Assembly: GCA_013399015.1 (NCBI GenBank)
Contig: VWZX01008142.1
Location: forward strand, 595,489 to 659,488
DNA: 64,000 nt
Reading direction: 5' to 3'
Source of the DNA: Galbula dea
Taxonomy: Eukaryota; Chordata; Aves; Piciformes; Galbulidae
The translations under genes were made by a program, and so were the position numbers. Under the pieces are notes generated by a model that worked only from the letters and a program-made list of their open reading frames with translations, was not told the origin of the DNA and did no database searches. Positions 38,659 to 52,640 of this stretch are shown in pieces (within the stretch, counting starts at the first letter, position 1; the number at the start of each line of letters is the position of its first letter).

Positions 38659-41600
38659 CAGGAGTTCCTTATCCTGGAGAAGGCGGGCAATGCAAAGTTT
38701 TAGTTAACTTCCCTGTCAACTGGCACGTGTCTAAATGGCATTTTTGTTCCTTCCATGGGGAACTTACTCACTGGGTAATATTGTTTCAATGGGAAAAACC
38801 ATCCCACAATCCTCCTTTTAAGATGTATGTTAAGAGAACTGCACCTTCTTTACTTTTTTAAACACTTCTACACAGCCTTGTGTCAATCATCCTTCCTTTC
38901 TCTATCCTGGAGGGCTTACCCTGTGCAACAGCTCCTGGTGACCTCTTCAGGTACTGTACTCCTTCAGGCTCTCAGCTCCACGTGCTACCAGCATCTGTAA
39001 CATGAACTAGTGCATCCTGAGCATTCCCTCTGCCCTGTAGCATGCCACTACTCTCACCTTAAATGTGGTGCATCTACACCAGTGTTCAAGTTTGGAGCAG
39101 CAGTGTGCTTTTGAAGGCAGCCCCTCCAATGTCCCACTTACCATGTTTTGAGCAGTTCCCAAGTGCAGAGATCAGATTCTTTTCAGCTGGAACAAAGCTG
39201 GGAAAAGCATCCCAGCAACACAGCCAAAGCACATCAGCTACACACAGCATGCAGTACAAGGGACCTCACCCAGAGCTGCAGCTCTCCAAGTCCTCTCCTA
39301 GATTCTACTATATTTGCTTGTGGAGAAATTGCCTTGGAGTACCAGACATTCATTCTCCTTCAGGGAAACTTAACAAACCCTTTTTACATTGTACAGCTAC
39401 CCAAAGCTCACATTGCTCCTCTCCATCCTCCCCCAAAAAAGCAGCTTGATGCCTGTCTTATCAGATATTTACCCACCCAGCACCTTCAGTGGATAAAAGC
39501 ATTTGGACTGTTACCAGTTTGGACTAGCCTTTGTTAAAACCTCTCTATCTCGTTCAGGTCCTTCCTCACCTGTCACTCACTTCTTCCTTTTCACCTGTTT
39601 CTACTCCTTCCTTTCTTTCTTTTGGACTCCTGGTTTTGTTTTGGTTTAGTAACGAATAAAGCTCAAACTCATTGCTAACACCTAATTCATGTCAAATAAC
39701 TCCTTTGTCTTCTGTGATTTCTTTGATTATATATGACTGAATTTCTATGCAAGTTCTACCAGTGCACTCTGGAACTTCATGCTGTCTATATAGAAATCAC
39801 TTCCTCTTATTTCTCAGTTAGCTGCACCATGCTCTGTGTCTTTGTGGACCAATCCAGGACCTGCAGAACTGAATGGAAAGACTTCAGCTGACTGTAACAG
39901 GCAGTTCTCTAAAAGCACTTAATGAATTCATTCAAAGAACTGATACTATTTATGTTAAATTTCATGACTGTGTGACATTCAGAGACAACCATCTATGTTC
40001 TGTGTCTTTTCCAAATACATTTTTCCTATTACACAATCTGAAAAAAAATACTGGTTTTGTTCTAATGTCATTGCCACAATCAAATTTATATACAAGACCT
40101 TTAGAAAACAGAGACCCACCTCTAAATGCAAAGAACAAACATTTGCATTACCTATTTATATTAAAATATGCAGAAATTTCCAAAGTATTCAGTCAACTTA
40201 TAAATTTTTATAACTTCTTCAAATTGTTAACATTTTTTTAACACACAGCATTAGTTCAGCTTTGTGGAAAGCTCAATAACAATCTTTTTGGTCTAGAAAA
40301 AAAGGAAAGAACATTATAATCAAGAATGCAGAATAAATAAAAACAAAACAGTACAAGCCGTACATCCATGCATACAAAGACAACTTTCATGGTGAGCTAT
40401 AAGCAATTATAATAACACAATGTGCTGCATGTTGATTTCACCAGTGAAAAGAATTTCTCCAGTTATTGAAGACTTTCCTGGCAGAATTTCAGAAAAAAAA
40501 AAATTCTGACATTCTCCCAATCTGACTTCTGTGCAATGCAAGTCATGCACATTTTAAACACTGACAAACAATGCTGCCTTTCTTCTGCGAACTGTTAACA
40601 GCTGTAGAAACTATTATAGCCTGCTTAAAATCATTTCTCTGTAGTCAATACTCTCCAGACACTTAGCAATACTAAAGCTATTCCTGGGGCTAAACTAGAA
40701 TTGCTATGTGAGTACAAAGTTTGATTTATGTTGAAATGAAACAACAAACATCTGATCTTTCCCTTTTTAAATAGCCATTCATATAAACACGAGTATCAGC
40801 TGCATAACTAGAAAGTGATGTACCGAATTTACAGAAATTAGACAAAGGAAGACCACCCACAGTTACCTTCCAGAAGAAAAGATTTGTCAGAGGGTGAAAG
40901 ATTGCTGGTGAAGATACTCTGTGCAGTTGTGGCAGCCCTAAAGTCCTCATGGCAAGGCTGTGGTTTATGAGAGTGATGCTTCATGAATCTAATTTTTCAA
41001 GTCTTCTGAAAGACACAAAATTGATTAGCAGCCCAGCACCATATCTTGGTGAGGTTCATCATCAGCTGCTCCCAGACTGATCACAGGCACAGTGAACTGC
41101 CTAATAAAACCATCCAGATGCATCCAAGAGGAAGTCGGCCTCTGTGTGCTACTGTTACTCTTTCACATCCCAAAGCACAGGTGGGAACAGAAGAAATGCT
41201 CAGCTGTGGTTCCTCTGACATTTTTCAAATGATGATTGGGAAGAGAGAAGAAAAGACACAAGTGGAAAAAGAGCAAACCTTAAAATACATATAAAATTTC
41301 AGGTATGTTGAGGGATTCACATTCATTACCAAGAAGGGCTGAAAACAGGTTCGATTCCTCACTCCAACAAACTGCCACCAAAGTTCCTTTATTTATACAT
41401 CTTCACTTTTCAGTAAATGAAAACATGCAAGTAAACACAATCAGATTTGTGGAGGGCTTGTGATCTCTGACAAAGATAACCATTAATTTGACCAGTAACA
41501 ATAACAAAGTGAGGGTTAAGCTAACCTGAAGTACAACACACTTTCTCCAGAAGAGTACCATAAATTGATCTGTAAGACTTTAACAGCTTCAAACTAATGT

Positions 41601-44113
41601 TCCACCTTCTTCTAGATTAATTTTAAAAGGAAGGTGAAAGATGAGCTAATTGTTCAGCTCATTACTAGTTTTTCTTCTGTCAGCAAATTACTTTTTTTAA
41701 AGCATCACATTTGCATCTTCTAATTGGAGCTCTCAGGGAAGTCTCAGTGTGTACCAGTATTTTCCCCATGTTGCACAGGCATGCCTCCACCTTCTCCAGC
41801 AGACATGCAAGCACCAGAATAGCCTGTCTGCCCTTCAGCTGCCCCAAATTTCACCAAACAGAGCTCTCCAAACACAGTCCCAGTGTTCAGCTAGGGAAAA
41901 TGCTACCAGGTTGTGCCTATGGCAGATTCAGTGCTGCTTTCCCAAAAAGCTGCTGCCCTTAGTTCCAACAGCCAGCCTTCATTCTGGGGACAGACTTCAT
42001 TAAAAATGCACATGACCAGTGCAGCTGCCTGAGGATAGGAACCCAATCTCCCCAAAACATGCGTTTCCCACCACTGCTGTAATGGGACTGTGCAAGACTG
42101 AGAACTCCAGAGGCAAAATAAAGCCTGAAATTCCAAATGCAGACCTAACACACAGGAGAAATGCTGTAATTGTCTCTACTTTTGGGTCAAATTCAAGTTC
42201 TTGTGCTGAGCTTGAAACCACTGTTATTTTGGGGGGTGAAAACTCCCTTTAACTTTGCTCAAGGCCCCCATTGGCATTTACACACTCCTATGCTAGGCTT
42301 GCTCCCAACACCCCTGCTTTTCTTTCTCCCTACTCTCTCACTCTCACACTTTCATTATTCCTTTCCTTCTTGTGTCTCTCCTTTTCTTCTCTATACTTTC
42401 AGCCTTACCCCACGCTTTCCTCTGGGCTAAGATCTCTCTCCCTGGGAGGGTGAGAACAAAGCTTCCCAGCCACGGATCCACACAGACATGATCCTCAGCA
42501 TTAATTATGGAAGGAGAAATCTTTTAGACAGTTACCTCCTTACCTGCCTATGTGGAGAAAAGTCACTGATAACTGAAAAACTCCTAAGCAATCATCTGTG
42601 CTGCTTTTCTGTTACAATTGTTACATATCAACTGCTCAGAACTGAATGGTATCTGGTCTCATTATCCTAACAGATGTAACTATCCAAATATGTACACTGT
42701 GCCTCTCATAGTGGGGAGGGACTATGAATGTGAACACACAGAGCAAACATTACTGTTAACACTCCCCATTTTGGCTGGCATCGCTGTGTTAGTGCACTCC
42801 ACAGGCAGGTGCTGCTATCTCTGACAAGCCTGTTGGGTAACAGTGACAGGAATCTGTCAGATGCAGCCCCCACACAGGTCATGTCCCACATGGCATGCTG
42901 ACTTCCTCCAAAGAAGTTGCATTTTAAAATTCTACTGAATATGTTACAAATACCAGCTGCCAACATGCAATCTATGACAGAGAAAGGGAAGGGCATAACA
43001 GTGAAGACAACACAATAGGGAAACACCTTCCAAGGGGAGCAGTAGGCTTGCTGGAGCATGTGTTGTGCTTGGTTGGAGAAATGGGTTGGATCTTTGTGAG
43101 GAAGGGCCCCTCAAACAAGGTAATGTGTAAAGGCACCTCTGCACTTCTTGTGCAGTTCTTTAACCCTGTGGTTGCCAGAATATTAGTGCTGTCATAAAGA
43201 TGACTTTAAAGCAGCCACCGGCTTTGCCAAGAATAAACCATCCCCTCTCCCCATCCTGCTGCAAGCAAGCTCTCTGCTGTTAGGGAGGGATGGATTAGAT
43301 AGGTGGCAATAGCTTCAGCTAGGCAAATAGATTCATGAGAGTCCTTCTGCAGCATGCTGGGGGCTTGGGTGCACTACAGTATGCAACAAGATAATTTCAG
43401 TTTTGTCTCTAACAAAAAGTAAAAGGTCTCTGAAACAATGACTTTTGCTTTTGGAAATTATATTAAGACCAGTGCAGAAACTGGTAGCAAAGAAGTGATT
43501 CATGAACACCAACAAAGTGATTCACCAGCCCCTCACTAGGAAGTGATGTCATCACACTACATCTCCATGAGAACGGCAGAAGAGGAGCATTGTTTCACAG
43601 GACAGGAAAGTGCTGTGTTCTCCAAAAGAAAAGTATTAAATCTGCAGGTATATATGAGAAACAAGAGGGGGAAACTGTCAGTGCTCTGGGCAGCGACTCA
43701 GGTACCCAGCATGGTGACAATCAGATGCTTGTAAGCACTACTGAGGAATTTCCAATCTGGCCTGGCATAAATTGGAAGCTCAGGGTAAATTGTACAGTTG
43801 CCCCACCAGATTCTGCTCTACCTGATTCCTCTCTACTCCTCGCTCCATCTCTCAAGGAACAAACAGTAAAATCCTTTCTTGCTTCCTGCTTAGCAGCCAT
43901 AAAATGACCATGCTCTTGCATTTTCTTACCTAACCCAGTTCCACACTCTGACCACACTCTGGATCCCAAAACAGGCTCTCAGTCTTGCCAGGGATCCATA
44001 CACCTCAGCAGTACGCCTGCCCACCTCCTTGCTCTGCCCAGCACTGTTACTCAGGTGCTCCAGTGCTTCTCAGGTGAAAAGGCACAGGACTGCTGCACAT
44101 CAGCTGGCATAGT

Positions 44114-44311
44114 TCATAGAATCATAGAATGGCTCAGGTTGGAAGGGACCTTAAAGATCATCTAGTTCCAACCCTCCCGCCATGGGCAGGGACGCCACAT
44201 GCACTAGACCAGGTCATCCAGGGCCACATCCAGCCTGGCCTTAAACACTGCCAGGGATGGGGCCTCCACAACCTCTCTGGGCAACCTGTTCCAGTGCCTC
44301 ACCACCCTTAG
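44114..44311 (-). mobile_element. CR1 LINE 3' end fragment
   Basis: A minus-strand CR1 3' end. It begins with the complement of the terminal octamers (ATAGAATCATAGAATGG), then GGTTGGAAGGGACCTTAAAG, ATCATCTAGTTCCAACCCTC, and continues into the conserved block that reads CTCTGGGCAACCTGTTCCAG on the + strand (WNRLPRE coding region on the minus strand). Little diverged, so relatively young compared with the 36934 copy. Similarity stops at about 44311. Confidence 0.93.
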
Positions 44312-47300
44312 TTAACTCTAAAGCTCTTCCCATTCTTGTGCTACACTGTTTTTTTACCTTGTGGCTCACACCAACAAGAATGAATGAATGTATTAACCTT
44401 CTTACGGAGGCAGAAAGCAAGGGAGTTTTAGGTTTCAGCATGCATGCCACATGTTGTCTTCAACAAGTGCAACACACTGGGTAACAGGACACTTCAGTTC
44501 TTAAGACTGTACCTCATGGTGGACATGACCATGCTCTCTGCAGTTATTCTGGGCAGTATCAGCTTGTCAGCACCCCATAGCCCTAAGCGTGCTGCACTAT
44601 GCCATACCTTGTAATTAATGATGTTCTTGCAGAGCAGGCAGCAGTAGGCTTGCAGCCACATAACTACCAAACTGACAATGACAAGGTGTCATTGCCCAAG
44701 GAGGATTGTCTTTCTGTTAATCTTACTCCTTCTCCTCAGCTTGCCCTGTGTGTCAAGAGGTCAAAGTACTGTCCCTCCTTTTGACCTTATAGTGATGCTT
44801 CTCCTTCATCTGTAATTCTCCTCTCAAAAAAACTACACTTAAAGCATCTAATACCAGCAGCCCCAAGCATCTGAAAGACAATAAACCCAGTGCTGCTCTC
44901 CTCCCCAGCCTTCTGCCCAGCTGGGCCAGAGATAAGGCACCCTTCAAATCCAGGGAACTGCCAGGGAAGAGAGCAGCAAATCTTTGAATCACTCAATTTC
45001 TCCAAAACTCCTTCAACTCTCTGCAGGAAGACTGGCGGCCTGCTGCTGCGCAGATCTGCTGGCACACAGCATGCCAGAGACTACTGCCAAATCAGGTCTT
45101 CAGGAGCAATCACAGAGCAGCAGGCATGTCCAAGCAGCACTGGAGAAGTCACCAACAAGGAAGAACAAGTCCCATGCAACGTAACATTAAAGCAAGTTGC
45201 AAGTACTTATTCTGCTATCACTCCTAAACCTCCAAGGACTGGCCTTTCAGTGCAAATCATATGCTTCAGTCCAGTAACCCCAGTTCCCTGGAGTCTGGTG
45301 CTTTAGATGTGTAGACAGGGCTTAAAGCAGCTCTGCTATTTCTGATCAATACAGCCACACTTGGTGCCACCTAAAACGATGCAAGAGTTCTCATGAAATC
45401 CATCTACTTTGCTGAGTTCACCTAGAAAAGCAAGGAAGCCACTCACCAGCCTTCCAGCTTAGCCCTCAGTCACACCCAAACAGCAGAGTGGACAGAAAGC
45501 TGCTGCCTATTCTAACTATACCCACAAGATCTGGCACACTGACCAACAGCTCCTGTCCCACAGAGCTGCATCGAAAAGGACAAGCGTTCAAAGAGAGGAG
45601 ATACACACAAATGGGGAACCTGCTTGTGTGACTTTTCTGTGTGGTAAGGCACAAAAGAGACCATATTGTTGATATGGTTTCAGTGTTTCTATATATTAGA
45701 CAAGATTGTAGGGGAACTCAAACAGCAACAGAAAATGGAAATGCCCTTTCCTTTGGCCAAAACCACAAAAAAAGCACTGGCCCAGATTTTCCACTGATGA
45801 CACTTAACATCCATGCAACCCAAACGATTTTCAGTTACTCCTCATATCCTTTAAGAAAAAAATCTAATTTTATGTCTGGCTTAGATAAAAATATGCTGCT
45901 TTTGGAGTAAACAAACGTAAGTAATCTGTTAGCAAGCATTTTAAAGAGCATTTCACTTTGGCATTTCACATTTTTGCATATTCTCTTAAGTTGCTTCTAT
46001 GATCTCGATCAGCAGCAACAGTTGTACTTATCTCTTTGAAAATTAACAAAGATGATTAGTTAATGAGTCCTGCACTACAGTGTTTACATCCAAAGAGCCT
46101 CTTTCTTGTCCAAACACAGCACTCCATTAAGCCCATCGAGGCATATCCCAGACAGAGTAGACTGGAATAGATCACAGGCACCCATTTTATACCAATTACC
46201 CAGAAAAGTGAATGGTTTAATTCTGTGTATTAAAAAACCTCAGGTACCACAGGAGCAGAAGCTTAAAGGCCACACAGTACTTTCACTTTGTGTGTACATC
46301 TTCCAGTGATGTCAACTGGATGTGAGCTTTGATTCTCAGCCAGTACAACTTTTGCCAGGAAGCAGTTTTAAACATACCCCATCAGCTCTGGACTCACACT
46401 CAAGTCCCAACATCATCTGATGTCTCTCCACACCATCCACACTTGTGTTGTCACTTTTACATGATAGAAAGAAAAGAAGGTAAAAAAAAATTGACTTTGT
46501 TAAACTCTGGAGACTCTCTGAAAGGTGAAAGCATTTTTAAATCTTGGTGTTAGGAAAAACATACCCTGCTCTCAGGAGTCTGAATGGGATGGCCACATTT
46601 CTAGTCATAAGCACAGCTGATAACTTGTGGTGAGATTACCACAGTTTAGGAATTTAACAACATCAGGATGGCTTAAGCCAACAGGTATCATTTCACCACG
46701 GGGCATGAGAGCAGCATTCCTGAAGCTCAGCTGGTTCTTGAAGCATGGCTGAGGAGTGGCAGTGCATTAAGCTATAGCAACGTGATTGCTTCTAATAGTC
46801 TCTTTTATATTCTAAGAGCTTAATTATCCTTGTTCAAAGGCATGGGTGAAAATATCGCAGGAAATGCAGGACACAGAGCAGAGGAAAGGGTATTTGCAAC
46901 TTGTTAGGCTTGCCACAGTTTTCAGATTCTGCACATAAATTTAACCAATTTTATTATTTTGGTTACATCAGAACATCTTTATATCAAAACAACCAATTTC
47001 TTGTTATCAAACCCTTATTTTTAATTATAGTTACATGTCACTCTCTTGAAGTAAAATAGCTCAGATTCACACACAAAGACTGAGATGAGATAATGGAAAT
47101 AAAAGATAATGAATCAACTGGTTTCGTACACAAAATAAGCATCTGTAATTACAAAGCAGCCAATGCACTGACTGCCTTAAGTTACATTACACACTGGCCC
47201 CTTGGAACCCAGAACTTAAAATCACCTTTGCTCTTTCTGTCACAGGTCAAGTACGGCTCAGCCAAACCAGGAAATTTGTGCCAGTTTGCATTTTGAACAA

Positions 47301-50300
47301 TTAAATATTGAATTCTCCTTTTGTAAGTCACTTAGGAGTCACGCTTGCACAATTATTTGCATACACAGCCACTTTATTTTGGCTACAAACACACAAAAAT
47401 ATTAAGAGTAGGCCAGATTCTGCTCTCTTTTGCCCTAGTGTAAACCCACGTCACTTCCACCAAGATCAGTGGCCTGAGTTTCATCTCACACATGGGAGAG
47501 CAGAACACCTTTTTCACTTAGCCAGCTGACACCACCAGTGAGTTGCTGTGCCTATAGCACAGGTAGTCTGGAGGTTTCCTCTCTGTTGCACATGCTGCCC
47601 CTCTGCTCCCCATCCTGCTAAGTCTTCTCCAGTCCCACTGTATCCTTTGTGGGCATTTCTTTTAAAAGGACCTTGTCTCACAGACAAAGCAGAGCAGATT
47701 ACTTATTCCCTTTAACTCACTGGATTTACAAGAAGCATGCCTGCTGAGTAACACAGAACAAAAGACAAAATTGTTTCTGCAGTGTATTTACACACTATAA
47801 AATGAACCAATCAAGCAAACAAACTGTACACAACGTACCCTATTATTAACTGAAACCAGAAGAAACTCTCTTCAGTACTTCCAGTGCTTATAAATGCATG
47901 TCCTAAATAATCTAGAGCTTCCAGCAATTACTTAGTCCTCAAAGCTTTGAGCCAAGTTTTCTCCACAGTATTTACTTCCTGGGGCTCAGCTAGAGATAAC
48001 AGACAACAGGTCTTCAACCCTGTTTCTTTGCTTATTCTCCCTGACTGACAGATCACCTGTTTTAACTTCTCCTGGACTCCCTTCACTCGCTATACATGCC
48101 ACAGCCACTGTCAACACTCCCAGGCACGGTACCATTCCCAGTGCAACACCTGGTCAGTGAGGGACAGGCAGCAAGGTGCCAGGGGACACCAGGAACTGCA
48201 GCACTGGGAACCAAGCACTCTGCTGCCAGACAGGATGCAACTACATTGAGCACAAGAGAATGCACAGCAACAGTCTGAGAGAACAGAAGTCTTAATCCCA
48301 CTATCCCTACGTGTCCACAACAGCTGGGTGAGGAGTTACTGTTGTGCTCCTCTACAGATAGAGTGTTTAGAAGTTTGCAACCACTGTTTTTCACTTTTAT
48401 GTTCCTGATAATGTAATAAAGCAATTCCCAGTTATAAAAACTGTGACTGTGATAAGGTATGTGCAGAGGTACAGTCCTTGGTACATAACACACAGAGAGC
48501 ACTGCCCACACCAGCTCTTGTTCCTCCCAGCTGGCAGTTTGACCTCAGATGGGATTCACACACCACCCCACATAGCAGCATCCTGCAGGATTATACAGCC
48601 TTCTGCAGATGCAGCTTTCTGCCATCTTGTGTGACCACATCAACAGCCAAAGAGGCAAACTGCACCAAACAATTCCCCTTGCATAAAGGGAAAAGTTATT
48701 TATTACAAATATACAAGGCACAGTGAATCATCCCAGCTTGCCACATCAAAAAAATAGTGCTAGTTTCAAGAGCCCTCTTTTGCCACCCTTCCACTGCATA
48801 ATTTAATTGAGGGGAAAAACCTGACACGTCACAGGATTTCTGATGCTAATGCACATGTCCTTTTTTTCCCCTACTAAAATTCAGAGAAGCAGAACATTGT
48901 CATGTTTTTCAAGTTGGAGATGCTAAGAATGGGGTTTCAACTCTTCAGTAAACCTGGAAAACAAGGCCAACAGGCCAGCAACTCTGTGCATGAACCCCCA
49001 GTGACTCAACTGAAGTTAGCACAGATGAGGCAGGAACCAAAAAGAGAATGGGATAATCCCATTCCAACTGTGTACAGCCAGATTTGTAAACAGAGGAACT
49101 GGTCACTGCTTTTGGAGTAGTAACATCTCAGTGAAGCAGTAGTATGACTGCACATTCAATGTTTTAACTCTCAAAACTAGGGTAAAAGCATATCAAATAT
49201 ACAAAACAGTTCTGCACTACTTGCAAGGGACGACTCTAAGGTCATTTGGGCAACCTTGCCTGTACCTTCTTGTCTAAGAATCAGTGGCTGTACACTGTAA
49301 CATCCTATTTACCTATAATATAGTCTACTGTCTGCTTCAGATCCTTCCATTCTGCCTCAAATACTCAGATGCTGACATAGCACATATATGGTTCACAGGT
49401 ATGTTTGATTTAGCACAAAACAACAAACAGCACTGCATTTAGCATTCAATTTTAACACTGTATATACACAAACAAACACAGATGCAGATAATGTTGAGAA
49501 ACCAGCTATATGCACAAAAGAAGTTTTTTTTAATACTCTCCCAAGTATTCCTCACCATTACTGGAATCCCTTCTGAAATCCCCTTGCAGCATCAGTACAA
49601 GTCCAAAAAGTCACATAAATGAGGCCCCCACTCCTCCTGCATACCAGGAAGAACTCACCCCAACAGTCTGTAGTAAGGATAAAGCTCTTGACTTCAACTC
49701 AAAAGTCACAAGTAGTACAGCCTCCCACAGGAAGACTGCAGAAGAGATCAAGTGTATCCTCAGAGACTTTGTTAGCTGAAAAAAAGTGTGCAAAGTTACT
49801 CAACTGTTTTGTAGACTTACAGTTCTGTTGGCATCCTTGTATGGTGTCATAAAATTAAGTGTATTAGCATGACATACATAAAAATACAAATACAGTTACA
49901 AACCTGCTGTGAGTTCCATGTGAACAGCCCTGCAAGCAACGTTAAGTCTTTCTATGTGCAAGGCCTTGCCTATACAGGGTTCTCTGCAGGATTAAGACTG
50001 TAAACTATGTACATTAATGCTGGCGAAGTGTATTTACATAATATGTAAATAGATAAAAGAAAAGTACATTCACACCAACTACTGAGGAAAGAAATTATTT
50101 TTCTACTGCTAAAAGTACTGAATCACTTACCATCTGGTTTGGGAGGAAAAAAAAGACTCAGTCCAATTCAGCTACAAAGAAAATCCTGTCTAAAAAAGTA
50201 ATCACGTGCTAGATCTCCCTAAGTTCAATTTCCAATCATTTTAACATGGAGACATGGAGAGTTCTGTTCTTCTGAAGGGGGAAACCAAACAAACAACAAA

Positions 50301-52369
50301 ACAAAACAGTAGGAAGGATGCATGGCTTGTTAGCCCTGATCTACATACTCAGCTATGGGGAACAGTGGAAGTTATTTTTCAGGAAAACAGCTGAGTCTCT
50401 GCATCCATTTCTACTGGAATGCATCCTAATTTTCCAAGAAAAATCTGCTACCATGCTGTGAAATGCAAAAGTAAAGCCTAGATACCAAATATCTGAATTC
50501 ATTTCCCTCTTTACCTTGGTAACATTTCAGGTTTTCCTCAATCATCTGAAGATATACGTATGCACACTGTGCATAGTGCAGAAGTGGTATGTTACTGACA
50601 AGTATACTCTTCTAGCTGAAAAAGAGCATATGGTCATGTAAATACTCTGAGCAGCAGAGTAGAACCAGAAAAAAGTCACATTTATAACTCTGGCAAGCAT
50701 TTGTCATTTCCAAACCTGGACTTTTCACTTTGTCCTCAAACACATCATTATAATTACTTTCTTCAAAGAAACTAAAATTTTGACACCTTCATTTCAATCC
50801 ACATTTCAAAACCTAACATACACTTAGCACTGATTTTCCAAATGCCTTTGTATGTTCCCTTTAACAGTTGTTTATCCTGCAACTGTATGTTATGGAACTA
50901 AACTGCCCTGTTCCCTCCTTGCCTCATTCCCTGCAGATTCTAATACCAACTCATTTCTGCATGCTGCTTCTCTGGAACATCAGGCTGAACTTATTCACTG
51001 ACATTTCATCCACACTAGGATCAATTCCTTCATTCTCTTTTTCCCTGCCTTTTTCCTCTACTCTATTTTAATACTTTTGTCTGGGAAGTAGTCAAATGCT
51101 GGTTGACAACAACACGAAGATCAATACTGCTGTGTGGGCAGCTGCCAGAGTCCTGTGGGTCCTGGTCTTTTCCTTCTGCTACCCTTAGTCCACCTCCTTC
51201 ATTCAAACACTTGCATAAAATTTCCTTTTTACTTCTGGAGGCCTGGAGCTCAATATAGACCCTTCACCTGCAGGACAAAGTAGGATTTTGCTGGATTTAC
51301 TGAATAACTTAGACACTTCAAACACCTCAAAACATTGAAAGAAATTTCAATACCTTACCCAGTAAATTTTATTGTTTACCTCTTTTTCTGATAAATACTG
51401 TCTTTCCATGGAAAAAAAAAGAATTATTTATTTAAAATAGAAAAATGTTCTTTACCTATTTCTTAAAAATTACTTATTCTGTCCTTCTTAAACGTAGCAC
51501 TATTGATTAACCCTCTGTAGAACTCCATCTATATTATTTGGGATAAATTTGATCCCAAATCACTAAGAAATTAAATAGTTCTTTCTTGCTGAAAAGAGAC
51601 TTAAAATAACGTGCTACATGTATAACCAAAGGCATCTGAGTTACTATGGCTTCCTGTGTTAGAGCTTATCACCAGCATAATGACCATACCCAGTCCTCAT
51701 TCAAACTGTGAAAAAGAAAGGCTTACATAGACTGTGCTAAAGCGTTTTTGGCAGTGAGAGAAGGCTATGAGTGAGCACCAACCAGGTTACAGTGACTCAG
51801 CTGCACAGCAGTAACTCTTTAAGTCACAGAAGTGGGATTGCTCTAAACCTGGCTTCTAAGTTTGCACAGAAGTCAGCATGATCACCACTTAGTGTACCAC
51901 ATGCAGTGGGAGGCTCACATCTCACATGCTCTGGGATCCCAGAGTCAGCAAACTATCTACTTCCAACCCTCAGACTCCCAACAGAGCAGAATCACACCCT
52001 ACCCTAGTACAAAAGTGCTTATACACCACACCTATCTCAAAGCAGGCAAAAGTAAATATGTCACTGAAGTCCGTGATAATGGGAGAACAGACATGCACAG
52101 ATAAGAGAAGCAAAAGCCTTTCCCTGCAAGGGAGCTGCTTTCCTCATCACTGCCTGATGACAACGACGCTACTGTAGTCTTTGTATACTAACTGGGTCTG
52201 CCCCCTGGGTCCTGTCAACAACTTTCCCTTGCCATTTGAAAACCAGACGCTGAGGGGAGGGCTGAAGGCCAAGGGGGCTGCTTCCAAACAGGTGACCCAG
52301 CAAGCTTTCTCCCGCCCTCCCCTCTCCCACTGAGCAACCAAACAGTACCCTTGGGATTCTCTGGTAAAG
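44312..52369. other. Intergenic sequence, no gene seen
   Basis: Unique sequence without a recognisable gene. The segment at 47402-47465 (GGCCAGATTCTGCTCTC...GTGTAAACCC) resembles an ancient amniote repeat of the type that contains CCAGATTCTGCTCTCAGTTACACTGGTGTAAATCC. A/C-rich tracts and short A runs occur, for example at 50283-50305. Open frames are all below about 145 codons and look random. Confidence 0.55.
47402..47465. repeat. Relic of an ancient amniote repeat
   Basis: GGCCAGATTCTGCTCTC, then a GTGTAAACCCACGTCACTTC segment, then a short degenerate arm. The order matches a palindromic repeat abundant in turtles and crocodilians. One arm only, diverged. The family name is not certain to me. 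Confidence 0.45.
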
Positions 52370-52640
52370 TAACAGAGAGAAACCCCATCCTCCCCACAGC
52401 CACCCTTCACATATTTAAAAGCATAAATGAGGTCACCCCTTACTCTCCTCTTCTCCAAGCTAGAGACCCAGCTCCCTCAGCCTTTCCTCATAAGGAAGAT
52501 GTTCCACCACCTTCATCATCATCTGCGCTGGACTCTTTCAAACAGTTCCCTATCTTTCTTAAATTGAAGGACCCAGAACTGGACACAATATTCCAGATGC
52601 GGCCTCACCAGGGTAGAGTGAAGGGGGAGAAGAACTGTCT
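52370..52640 (-). mobile_element. CR1 LINE fragment lacking its 3' terminus
   Basis: Minus-strand CR1 ORF2 sequence: an EKRRVRGDLI block followed by KYVKGGCGEDGVSL, with EYCVQFWVLQFKKDR-like sequence further right. Similarity to CR1 ends near 52370, where the coding frame on the minus strand continues into a 70-codon stretch (52150-52370) that does not resemble the usual CR1 C-terminus. Either a different sequence was joined here or the element belongs to a family with a different end. No CR1 terminal octamers are present. Confidence 0.85.

Larger units (their letters stand above)
37661..44113. other. Intergenic sequence, no gene seen
   Basis: Contains a MIR-like SINE relic at 37915-38072 and a perfect 44-bp tandem duplication at 38568-38658. 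The remainder is unique AT-rich sequence with frames no longer than about 130 codons and no recognisable similarity. Confidence 0.55.
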
